Of a stretch of 64,000 nt of DNA, positions 8,900-16,401 are shown in pieces. The DNA lies in NCBI RefSeq assembly GCF_000971965.1, contig NZ_LAQP01000020.1, forward strand, positions 1 to 64,000, in the 5' to 3' direction. The stretch's first letter is position 1, and every line of letters starts with the position of its first letter. The notes below the pieces were generated by a model. It was not told the DNA's origin and did not search any database. It saw only the letters and a list, made by a program, of their open reading frames with translations. The DNA is from Paenibacillus wulumuqiensis (GTDB taxonomy: Bacteria > Bacillota > Bacilli > Paenibacillales > Paenibacillaceae). A program made the translations under genes and the position numbers.

Positions 8900-9526
8900 A
8901 TGGATTATATTCTCTATGGAGCTGGTGGGCATGCCAAAGTGATCGTTGATATTGTTCGGGCACAGGGCGGGCATATTATCGGATTAATGGATGATCATCA
9001 AACCGGTGAATGGCAGGGCATACCCATACTGGGTGGTATGAATAAGATGCCACAGATTCTGGCCGGGTATCCAGAAGCATTATGGCTGATAGCAATCGGT
9101 GATAACCGTGTGCGTAGAATGCTTACCGAACAGCTAGGTCGTTTTAATGTGCGCTGGGGTACAGCCATTCATCCAGATGTAATTATTGGTTCCGGCACCG
9201 TAATTGGAGAGGGAAGTGTGCTAATGCCACGTGTGGTAATAAACACAGATACTGTTATTGGTAAGCATGTCATTATTAATACTGCTGCGACTGTGGATCA
9301 TGATAATCGGATTGCCGATTACGTACATTTGTCGCCAGGCGTACATACTGCTGGCAATGTCACTATTGATAAAGGCAGTCACATTGGTATTGCAGCGAGT
9401 CTAATCCCTGGTGTCAGTGTAGGATGCTACAGTATAATCGGCGCTTCTGCTTGTGTGGTGTACGATATTCCTGATCAGGTGCTGGCAGTAGGCTGTCCCG
9501 CAAAAATCATTAGAAATTTAGAGTAA
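8900..9526 (+). CDS. Sugar N-acetyltransferase, PglD/NeuD-like (LegH role)
   Basis: A 208-residue left-handed beta-helix acyltransferase. The N-terminal Rossmann-like part (YILYGAGGHAKVIVDIV) and the hexapeptide-repeat C-terminal half (INTAATVDHDNRIADYVHLSPG, then VTIDKGSHIGIAASLIPG) are those of the PglD/NeuD family. PglD acetylates the 4-amino group of the UDP-4-amino sugar; NeuD enzymes O-acetylate sialic acid. With an adjacent PglE-like aminotransferase and PglF-like dehydratase, the N-acetyltransferase role is preferred. The His in the VDHD motif is the expected catalytic base. It lies 16 bases after neuC, with AAGGGG upstream. Confidence 0.78.
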   Translation: MDYILYGAGGHAKVIVDIVRAQGGHIIGLMDDHQTGEWQGIPILGGMNKMPQILAGYPEALWLIAIGDNRVRRMLTEQLGRFNVRWGTAIHPDVIIGSGTVIGEGSVLMPRVVINTDTVIGKHVIINTAATVDHDNRIADYVHLSPGVHTAGNVTIDKGSHIGIAASLIPGVSVGCYSIIGASACVVYDIPDQVLAVGCPAKIIRNLE

Positions 9527-9539
9527 AGGGTGAGCAGCA

Positions 9540-10685
9540 ATGTCTGAACGTTCCCGGATTTATCTCTCTTCTCCGCATATGAGCGGACTGGAACAACAGT
9601 ATATTACGGAAGCATTTGATACAAATTGGATCGCTCCGCTCGGGAAAAATGTTGATATGTTTGAAACGGAAATTGCACAGTATACCGGGACTCAAGGTGC
9701 GGTAGCATTAAGCTCAGGTACAGCAGCAATTCATTTGGCATTGATTCTGCTGGGGATTGGCAGAGAAGATATTGTATTTTGTTCGTCATTAACCTTTGTA
9801 GCGAGTGCAAATCCAATTCTTTATGAAGGAGCTAGACCGGTATTTATTGACTCGGAGCCAGAGAGCTGGAATATGTCTCCGCAGGCTCTGGAACGTGCAT
9901 TAAAGGATTATGTCCAACGTGGTCAAAAACCTAAAGCAGTCATCATCGTCAATCTGTATGGACAGAGCGCCAATTATACTAAATTAAAGGCACTTTGTGA
10001 TGAGTATGATGTTCCGATTGTTGAAGATGCAGCTGAATCGCTGGGTGCTACTTACGAAGAACAGATGAGTGGTACAATTGGCGAATTCGGGATTTTTTCT
10101 TTTAATGGTAATAAGATTATTACAACTTCCGGCGGAGGTATGCTGGTATCCAACAATATCGCTGCTCTGGAAAAAGCGAGATTTTATGCAACCCAGGCCC
10201 GTGACCAGGCACGATATTATCAGCATAGTGAAGTAGGTTACAACTACCGATTGAGCAATGTTTTGGCTGGTATTGGAAGAGGTCAACTTCAGATTCTGGA
10301 TCAGCGGGTTAAGCAGAAGCGGGCTATCTTTGAACAGTATCAACATGAGCTGGCTGAAATACAGGGAGTAAGCTTTATGCCAGAGGCTGATTATGGTCGT
10401 GCGACCCGCTGGCTTACGGCTATGCTGATTCATCCGGCCATGCTATCCGTATCAGTGACCGATATTATTGTTCATTTGGACCAATTTAATATTGAATCAC
10501 GTCCGGTCTGGAAACCGCTCCATCTCCAGCCATTATTTAAAGAAGCCAAGTACTATCGTCATACCGAAGAGCAGGATGTCAGCAGTGAATTATTTGAGCA
10601 TGGGATATGTCTGCCATCGGATACCAATATGAATGCGGAATCACAGGCATTTGTAATTGAAAAGTTAAAAGAAGTACTTTGCTAA
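9540..10685 (+). CDS. UDP-4-keto sugar aminotransferase, PglE/LegC-like
   Basis: A 381-residue DegT/DnrJ/EryC1/StrS PLP-dependent aminotransferase. The N-terminus (RIYLSSPHMSGLEQQYI, then NWIAPLGKNVDMFE) is characteristic of the PglE group that aminates the 4-keto intermediate of bacillosamine/legionaminate synthesis. The PLP lysine is Lys192 in SFNGNKIITTSGGG, and the phosphate-binding ALSSGTAAIHLAL and VEDAAESLGA blocks are intact. It follows the acetyltransferase by 13 bases. With the dehydratase it supplies UDP-4-amino-4,6-dideoxy-GlcNAc. Its distance from the dehydratase in the operon is unusual but all six pathway genes are present. Confidence 0.85.
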   Translation: MSERSRIYLSSPHMSGLEQQYITEAFDTNWIAPLGKNVDMFETEIAQYTGTQGAVALSSGTAAIHLALILLGIGREDIVFCSSLTFVASANPILYEGARPVFIDSEPESWNMSPQALERALKDYVQRGQKPKAVIIVNLYGQSANYTKLKALCDEYDVPIVEDAAESLGATYEEQMSGTIGEFGIFSFNGNKIITTSGGGMLVSNNIAALEKARFYATQARDQARYYQHSEVGYNYRLSNVLAGIGRGQLQILDQRVKQKRAIFEQYQHELAEIQGVSFMPEADYGRATRWLTAMLIHPAMLSVSVTDIIVHLDQFNIESRPVWKPLHLQPLFKEAKYYRHTEEQDVSSELFEHGICLPSDTNMNAESQAFVIEKLKEVLC

Positions 10686-10742
10686 AAGCACTTCTTTATG
10701 GCAATATTATCAACCTCAGGGGAAAAGAAAAGAGTGAGGGAA

Positions 10743-12317
10743 ATGAAAATATATACGTTGCAAAATCGTATCCGCGCAAAAAAAGAGCTGGCTTCTATTA
10801 TAGAAAAGTTGGAAGGAAGCGAACTGGATTTAATAGGAAAAATAGATTTTTTTGAGACGAAGATTAAAGATGTGAAGAATAACGAAGAGGTTGAATACGA
10901 AATTCTGCTCGATTTTTTGGGGACAACTACAATTCATAATCCAGTAATGGAGTTCTATCTGAATACTTTCTTGTGGCAGGAAACATCAGAAGCAAAGTAT
11001 TTTCAAAATATGCTCGTTTATATGGAATCTCACGAATTTACATGGGAGCAACTTTCTTATCTGTACTGGCAGCTGATTTATAAAAGTTTTGTGATTCCCG
11101 AATTAAATACACAGGCAACTCAAATTGAAATCAGACGTTTGTATCAAAAGTTGTTTGAATTTTTAAATGTTATGATTAAAGATGAAACAGTGAAGATTGA
11201 TAAACAAGAACGTAACTCCCAGCTTGTTTTTATTATTACCAATCAGCTGCTTAGCTTGCAGCATGCTCCCACACAAGTAGCGTTGAATTTCTGTAATACA
11301 ATTATCAGACATATGAATAAAAATGTGGTTTTGATTAATACAGCGGATTTGCCGCGCCGCTACAATTACCCCTTTTATGCTTCTATCAATGCCAATTACA
11401 TTAGTAACTACAATAATTTGGAAAGTATTATGTACAAAGATACGCCTATTCCTTTTTATCAATTTAGAGAGCCGATGCCATCGATGGACGAAATCAGTGG
11501 GATTATTCAAATGGTCAGAGACGAGAAGCCGGAGCTGATTATTTCGATAGGCGGTTCCAATATAACTGCCGACCTATGTTCCAACTTTGTTCCGGTGCTG
11601 GCTGTCCCTCTGAGTGCTGATCTGCCGATTGCAGAGTCTGATTTTCTTGCTCTGCTTCGACCATTTACTGCAGAAGATGAGCCGATATTGGAAGTGTCCA
11701 AACAATCCCGCATCAATGTCATAACGTCTGAGTTATATTATGAAACTCCGGTACAACATACTGCTTCAACTCTAATTCGTGCGGATTTAAATATTTCTTC
11801 TTCGGATATTGTAGGGATTATCGTCGGTAATCGCTTGAATGAAGAGATCAATAATGATTTTTTGCGGCAGCTTGATGAAATGTTGGATGTTGAGCCGCAT
11901 TTTCGGGTGCTAATTGTCGGAAATTATGATACTCAGCAGACACAGGAACAATTTCCGGATCTGTATCGCAGAATGATAGTGCTGGGCTTCCGTGATGATC
12001 TGAATCAGATCTATGAACTGTGCGATCTATTTATCAACCCTGTTCGTGTAGGGGGTGGAACATCGGCGGCGCTGGCATTATATTATCGATTGCCCATCCT
12101 CACCATAAATTATGGTGATATTGCACAGGTAGCTGCTGTAGAAAATACTTGTAAAGATATGAGCGATTTTACATTGTTTCTGAAAAACTGGTCTAATCTC
12201 GAATTTAGACAGCAGCAGCAAAAAAAAGCGAAGGACAGGGCTGACATACTATTTGATTCAACAAGGACAATTACATCCCTTATTCAAAATGTCCTGGATC
12301 ACGAAAAATTTTATTGA
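10743..12317 (+). CDS. Putative GT-B-like glycosyltransferase of the glycosylation island
   Basis: About 524 residues. The N-terminal ~170 residues are helical and highly charged and match no family I recognise. The C-terminal ~200 residues look like a GT-B nucleotide-sugar-binding domain: GIIVGNRLNEEI, FRVLIVGNYD, GFRDDLNQIYELCDLFINPVRVGGGTSAALALYYRLPIL. This resembles the donor-site region of GT4/GT41-type enzymes. I chose ATG 10743 because the in-frame ATG at 10698 has no ribosome binding site, while GAGGG lies just before 10743. A likely role is transfer of a further sugar to flagellin or onto the Maf-linked residue; this is inference from position. Base composition is AT-richer than the flanks. 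Confidence 0.6.
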   Translation: MKIYTLQNRIRAKKELASIIEKLEGSELDLIGKIDFFETKIKDVKNNEEVEYEILLDFLGTTTIHNPVMEFYLNTFLWQETSEAKYFQNMLVYMESHEFTWEQLSYLYWQLIYKSFVIPELNTQATQIEIRRLYQKLFEFLNVMIKDETVKIDKQERNSQLVFIITNQLLSLQHAPTQVALNFCNTIIRHMNKNVVLINTADLPRRYNYPFYASINANYISNYNNLESIMYKDTPIPFYQFREPMPSMDEISGIIQMVRDEKPELIISIGGSNITADLCSNFVPVLAVPLSADLPIAESDFLALLRPFTAEDEPILEVSKQSRINVITSELYYETPVQHTASTLIRADLNISSSDIVGIIVGNRLNEEINNDFLRQLDEMLDVEPHFRVLIVGNYDTQQTQEQFPDLYRRMIVLGFRDDLNQIYELCDLFINPVRVGGGTSAALALYYRLPILTINYGDIAQVAAVENTCKDMSDFTLFLKNWSNLEFRQQQQKKAKDRADILFDSTRTITSLIQNVLDHEKFY

Positions 12318-12387
12318 GTCAAATATCGAATTGGCATGCGAGTATAAGTTACTAATTACCCAATAATCCGAATGTTAGGAGCACATA

Positions 12388-13521
12388 ATGAATAATATCC
12401 CATTTAATTTCCCGGCCTATACCGAAATGGAATATGAATATATTAAAGACGCTTTTCAAAGAGGCCATCTATCCGGAGATGGTGAATATACAAAGAAATG
12501 CTCGGCATTGCTGGAGGCATATACAGCAACATCCAGAGTGTTGCTTACCACTTCATGTACACATGCACTGGAAATGGGTGCTTTGCTGGCAGATATTCAG
12601 GAAGGCGACGAAGTCATTATGCCTTCCTATACATTTGTGTCCACTGCCAATGCCTTTGTATTACGGGGAGCATTTATAAAATTTGTGGATATTCGTCCAG
12701 ACACCATGAATATGGATGAAGAACAGATTGAACAGGCTGTGACGGAACGGACAAGGGTTATTGTTCCAGTACATTATGCAGGTGTAAGCTGCGAGATGGA
12801 TCGCATCAATGAACTGGCTCTACATTATAAAGTTATGATTATTGAAGATGCAGCACAAGGCATATCCGCCTCGTACAAGGGAAGAGCGCTTGGAAGCATT
12901 GGACAGCTGGGATGTTTTAGTTTTCATGAGACCAAGAATGTTCATTGCGGTGAAGGAGGCGCTTTGCTTGTTAACAATCCTTCCTTGATTCAGAATGCTG
13001 AGATCATTAGAGAAAAAGGAACAGACCGCAGCCGCTTTTTCAGGGGACAGGTTGACAAGTATTCATGGGTGGATAAAGGATCCTCTTATTTACTGAGTGA
13101 TCTCAATGCAGCATTTTTATACTCTCAACTAGAAAACGTGGAGAATATCAAAAAACGCAGAATTGAGTTATGGAATACCTATTATCACCAACTGCTGAAA
13201 CTGGCTCATAAAGAGCTTATTCAATTGCCGCATGTACCTTCGGAATGTGATCATAATGCGCATATGTTTTATATAAAGCTGAAAAACTTGGAACAGCGAG
13301 TCCAATTTATCAATTATATGAAAGAGCATAATATTATGTCAGTGTTTCATTATGTGCCTCTTCATACTTCACTGGCTGGCAAGAAGTTCAGTCGCTTTAT
13401 TGGAGAGGATCGCTATACAACAAAAGAGAGTGAGCGGCTTGTTCGACTGCCTTTGTTTTATAACATGACGAACGAACAACAGGAGTACATTATAAGTGTT
13501 ATCTATAATTATTTTTCCTAA
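12388..13521 (+). CDS. wecE: dTDP-4-amino-4,6-dideoxygalactose transaminase, WecE/RffA-like
   Basis: A 377-residue DegT-family PLP aminotransferase of the WecE/RffA subgroup, which makes dTDP-4-amino-4,6-dideoxy-D-galactose from the dTDP-4-keto-6-deoxy sugar. The N-terminus IPFNFPAYTEMEYEYIKDAF and the block VIMPSYTFVSTANAFVLRGA are typical of this subgroup. The PLP lysine is Lys183 in FSFHETKNVHCGEGGA. SD TTAGGAG precedes the ATG. It is a second aminotransferase in the same island, with a different substrate class from the PglE-like one. The dTDP-glucose-forming genes are not in this window. The downstream WecD-like acetyltransferase completes the pair. Confidence 0.83.
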   Translation: MNNIPFNFPAYTEMEYEYIKDAFQRGHLSGDGEYTKKCSALLEAYTATSRVLLTTSCTHALEMGALLADIQEGDEVIMPSYTFVSTANAFVLRGAFIKFVDIRPDTMNMDEEQIEQAVTERTRVIVPVHYAGVSCEMDRINELALHYKVMIIEDAAQGISASYKGRALGSIGQLGCFSFHETKNVHCGEGGALLVNNPSLIQNAEIIREKGTDRSRFFRGQVDKYSWVDKGSSYLLSDLNAAFLYSQLENVENIKKRRIELWNTYYHQLLKLAHKELIQLPHVPSECDHNAHMFYIKLKNLEQRVQFINYMKEHNIMSVFHYVPLHTSLAGKKFSRFIGEDRYTTKESERLVRLPLFYNMTNEQQEYIISVIYNYFS

Positions 13522-13565
13522 GTAGGAAACGTAAAAAAACAATTACTGGTGAAATAGGTGATCAC

Positions 13566-14285
13566 TTGCTAAAAATATTGGAGTGGGATTCTGCATTTTT
13601 CGGAACAACAGTTGGATCGCTTGAATGGCCCTATGCCCCAAACAGCTTGGAAATAGAAAAGTTTATAAATAACCATCATCCATCCCTTATCCAAAGTTTA
13701 TGTCCGGTAAATGATGTAAATTATATTCATTATTTAGAAGTAATCGGGTTTCGACTGGCGGATGTCAAAATCACCTTCAAAACAGACTTAAAAGGCACAT
13801 ATATGAAAAGCGAATATGTACGCAAAGCAAAAATCAAAGATTTTACTTCTTTGCATTCAATGATGGATAACCTTTTTGAAGACAGCAGGTATTATGGATA
13901 TGAAGAAGTATTTAAACATTCCCAAGCCAATGAACTGTACAGAACATGGATAGAAAGATCCATCAAAGGACAATTAGATAGTTATTGTCTGGTATATGAG
14001 CTGGCTAATCGCATAGCAGGATTTATTACAGTCAAGGAAAATGGTCGAGAAAAAGCCAGTATCGGATTAATAGGTACTCATCCCGCATTCAGAAAAATGG
14101 GAATCGCTACCACGCTTTTGAATGATGCGATGCAAAGACTGCAGGAAAAAGAGGTTCATCTTCTAAATGTATCTACACAGGGAAAGAATAACATCGCACA
14201 AAATCTGTATATAGCTAACGGTTTTCAAATGGAAAGTATTTCATTGTGGTACTATTTGGTCAATAATTCAGAAATTTTAAAATAA
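13566..14285 (+). CDS. GNAT acetyltransferase, WecD-like (dTDP-fucosamine N-acetyltransferase)
   Basis: A 239-residue GNAT-fold protein. The N-terminal LEWDSAFFGTTVGSL matches the WDS-FFG hallmark of WecD/RffC proteins. The C-terminal acetyl-CoA site is seen in IGLIGTHPAFRKMGIATTLL (A motif with the R/Q-x-x-G-x-A/G loop), followed by QNLYIANGFQ. The probable reaction is N-acetylation of the WecE product to dTDP-4-acetamido-4,6-dideoxyhexose. It starts at TTG 13566 with AGGTG at 13556-13560. It lies 44 bases after wecE and ends the island; the DNA here is clearly AT-rich. Confidence 0.75.
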   Translation: MLKILEWDSAFFGTTVGSLEWPYAPNSLEIEKFINNHHPSLIQSLCPVNDVNYIHYLEVIGFRLADVKITFKTDLKGTYMKSEYVRKAKIKDFTSLHSMMDNLFEDSRYYGYEEVFKHSQANELYRTWIERSIKGQLDSYCLVYELANRIAGFITVKENGREKASIGLIGTHPAFRKMGIATTLLNDAMQRLQEKEVHLLNVSTQGKNNIAQNLYIANGFQMESISLWYYLVNNSEILK

Positions 14286-14417
14286 TAAATGGATTCATTA
14301 TTTTATGAAGCTGTTTATTATTATAGTGAGTATATTTATGCTAAACACATAATAAATCGATATAAAATTCCAAAGTTTTATTGTAATAAAATTACAATAA
14401 AACCTTTTCTTTTCCAA

Positions 14418-14447
14418 TTGACATTTTCCAACCAGAGATGGTATATT
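14418..14447 (+). promoter_or_regulatory. Sigma-A promoter of cspB
   Basis: TTGACA (14418-14423), 18-nt spacer, TATATT (14442-14447). The predicted transcript starts about 45 bases before the cspB ATG. It marks the end of the AT-rich gene-free gap after the glycosylation island. Confidence 0.75.
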
Positions 14448-14498
14448 CAGAAATGTAAGCGAAGCTTATTTATTTGATAACGAAGGGAATGTTATTGC

Positions 14499-14696
14499 AT
14501 GCAAGGTAAAGTAAAATGGTTTAACGCAGAAAAAGGTTACGGCTTCATCGAGACAGAAGAAGGCGGAGACGTATTTGTACACTTTTCCGCAATCCAGTCC
14601 GAAGGTTTCAAGACGCTTGAAGAAGGCCAATCCGTAGAATTCGACATCGTCGAAGGCGCGCGTGGACCTCAAGCAGCTAACGTTATCAAATTATAA
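14499..14696 (+). CDS. cspB: Cold shock protein, CspA/CspB family
   Basis: A 65-residue single OB-fold protein, full length for the family. RNP1 (KGYGFIE) and RNP2 (VFVHFSAI) are intact, giving the aromatic single-strand RNA/DNA-binding face. It acts as an RNA chaperone. SD GAAGGGA precedes the ATG; a strong sigma-A promoter lies upstream and a terminator downstream, so it is monocistronic. The strand and position match a small housekeeping gene between the glycosylation island and hpf. Confidence 0.97.
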   Translation: MQGKVKWFNAEKGYGFIETEEGGDVFVHFSAIQSEGFKTLEEGQSVEFDIVEGARGPQAANVIKL

Positions 14697-14760
14697 TCAT
14701 CCCCTGGCGTATGCCGACCTTACATAGGTAATTCTGATGGTTACATTTGAACAATTAGCT

Positions 14761-14789
14761 AAGGCTCCGGTAGATTCCGGGGCCTTTTT
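14761..14789 (+). terminator. Terminator of cspB
   Basis: Stem AAGGCTCCGG / CCGGGGCCTT (one G-T pair), 6-nt loop, followed by five T. Confidence 0.85.
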
Positions 14790-15150
14790 CTGTATATATT
14801 CCTTGTCGCTATCCTTTTATACGTATACCCTAATCAGGAATAAAAGTTGCTTGCCAATACCCGTTTTCCCGCCTATTCAATCGGGCCAAAACAGGTTAAG
14901 AAGAAAGCAGAACCATCTTTACCGACTGCACAATGATACGCAATATACGCACTACTGTGGAGACAAATCATTATTTCCAAGCACCCCTGTCATCCATGCC
15001 ATCGCAACAATATTCCGGCTTGTAATGAGCTTGAACAGACGCTGTAGCAGTCGGTCATCCATTTGTTATCAATCACAGCTTCTTTCCTTTAACGCTCCTT
15101 TTACTTGCCGCTAACATCTATGTTATAATTCCCTAAAGGAGGAATGCTCT
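14790..15150 (+). other. Gene-free stretch before hpf
   Basis: No convincing coding sequence on either strand. It contains a near-palindrome TTATACGTATAC (14817-14828). A TATAAT at 15124-15129 is close to the hpf ribosome binding site; no good -35 was found for it at 17-nt spacing, so the hpf promoter is not resolved. Confidence 0.5.
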
Positions 15151-15723
15151 ATGAATTTTGCTATTCGAGGTCAACACTTTGATGTCACAGATGCTATTAA
15201 AGATTATGTGGACAGAAAGCTTAACAGACTTGAAAGGTACTTCGATTCACCTCCAGTATCCGACGGTATGGTTACACTGAGTTCCAATCGCGGACGTTTT
15301 ACCGTTGAGGTTACAATTCCTCTCCCCGGCCTGCTGTTGCGTGCTGAGGATCGCAGTGAAGATATGTACGCTTCCATCGACTCTGTTGTCGACAAACTGG
15401 AGCGTCAGATCCGCAAGCATAAAACCAAGCTGAACCGCAAATTCCGTCAAAACGATGAGAATCTAAAATCGTTCTTTGTGGAAGATCCGACGGCTGCTTC
15501 TCTGGCAGTAGATGAGGATGCAGACGTGGAAGTGGAAAGCGATGAGTTCGAAATCGTCCGTAACAAACGCTTCCTCCTGAAGCCGATGGACGTTGAAGAA
15601 GCCATTCTGCAAATGAATCTGATCGGGCATACGTTCTTCGTATTCTCGAATATTAACAGCCAACAGGTCAATGTGGTATACCGCCGCGACGATGGCAAAT
15701 ACGGCCTGATTGAACAAGAATAA
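15151..15723 (+). CDS. hpf: Long-form ribosome hibernation promoting factor HPF
   Basis: A 190-residue long HPF (YvyD type). The N-terminal ~95 residues are the ribosome-binding beta-alpha-beta-beta-beta-alpha domain (MNFAIRGQHFDVTDAIKDYVDRKLNRLERYF; RQIRKHKTKLNRKFR). An acidic linker follows (DEDADVEVESDEFE), then the C-terminal dimerisation domain (EIVRNKRFLLKPMDVEEAILQMNLIGHTFFVFSN) that joins two 70S ribosomes into inactive 100S dimers. A perfect AAAGGAGG precedes the ATG. Its place between the filament genes and secA matches B. subtilis. Confidence 0.96.
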   Translation: MNFAIRGQHFDVTDAIKDYVDRKLNRLERYFDSPPVSDGMVTLSSNRGRFTVEVTIPLPGLLLRAEDRSEDMYASIDSVVDKLERQIRKHKTKLNRKFRQNDENLKSFFVEDPTAASLAVDEDADVEVESDEFEIVRNKRFLLKPMDVEEAILQMNLIGHTFFVFSNINSQQVNVVYRRDDGKYGLIEQE

Positions 15724-15741
15724 TATACGCAAATGTAATGG

Positions 15742-15770
15742 AGCCTCGTCCAACCGGACGGGGCTTTTTA
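15742..15770 (+). terminator. Terminator of hpf
   Basis: Stem AGCCTCGTCC / GGACGGGGCT (one G-T pair) with an AACC loop and five T, 18 bases after the hpf stop. Confidence 0.88.
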
Positions 15771-16074
15771 GCGGCCAGATCATGCAGGTGCGGGCTGGCA
15801 CGGAATACAGCCTGACCGCCGTGAAAGAAGTGCAATCCGGCCCAAAGTGGAGTATACTATATAGAGTGTCCCAAACGCTGCTGCCTCCTGCAAAACTGCT
15901 TTGCAGCCTGCATACCCAGCGACCGGACCCGGCCTAGCTATTCATTCATGGCCGATCTGATCCGTATCACCGACATAATGAAACATTTTTGCTTTTTATA
16001 CGTATAAGTATACGCAGTATTATTCACGGTAATGAATATCATATGGATACAGCCAGGCACGGGATATATTTATC
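15771..16074 (+). other. Gene-free stretch after hpf
   Basis: Nothing convincing encodes protein here. A perfect 12-bp palindrome TTATACGTATAA (15996-16007) repeats the core of a motif seen before hpf. Confidence 0.45.
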
Positions 16075-16317
16075 TTGTGTCCTATTGAACTTGATTGTTA
16101 TACCGGACATCGTATGTATGTGGAGCCTGATCCAATCGGGACTTGTACACATTGCAGTAGGTCCATGATTCAGCGTTCGAAACTCGAAACGCAATTTCCA
16201 ATAAAAGCGATTCTCATGAAGCAAAATATATTGCTGCATCATTATATGATTTTGCCTCCGGAAATAGCCGATTTGTTGCGGCATTTACCTGAAACTGGTA
16301 CAATTTATTGCAACTGA
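16075..16317 (+). CDS. Hypothetical small Cys-containing protein (doubtful)
   Basis: An 80-residue frame starting at TTG 16075. It contains Cys2, Cys8 and a CTHC pair at about residues 24-27 (GTCTHCSRSM), which could form a small zinc site, then a mixed helical tail ending IADLLRHLPETGTIYCN. I recognise no family. The ribosome binding site is weak (GGGAT), and no promoter was identified. It occupies an otherwise empty 630-bp gap upstream of secA and could equally be chance. Confidence 0.3.
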   Translation: MCPIELDCYTGHRMYVEPDPIGTCTHCSRSMIQRSKLETQFPIKAILMKQNILLHHYMILPPEIADLLRHLPETGTIYCN

Positions 16318-16319
16318 GG

Positions 16320-16369
16320 TTATTGAATAATCCCCCGGAAGCGTCGTGTAATTTCCATTTATTCAATAA
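16320..16369. repeat. Paired palindromic motif upstream of secA
   Basis: TTATTGAATAA (16320-16330) and TTATTCAATAA (16359-16369) are perfect reverse complements. Each is itself a palindrome around its central base, and both are followed by TCC or TCCC. The second copy lies about 30 bases before the secA start. They may be two operator sites or one long hairpin with a 28-nt loop. Confidence 0.6.
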
Positions 16370-16401
16370 TCCATCTCTGTTTAGCGCGAAAGGGGTTAAC
16401 C

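Noticed and set aside
14737-15114. 125-residue plus-strand frame after cspB
   Set aside because: It runs straight through the cspB terminator, has no ribosome binding site and resembles no protein family.
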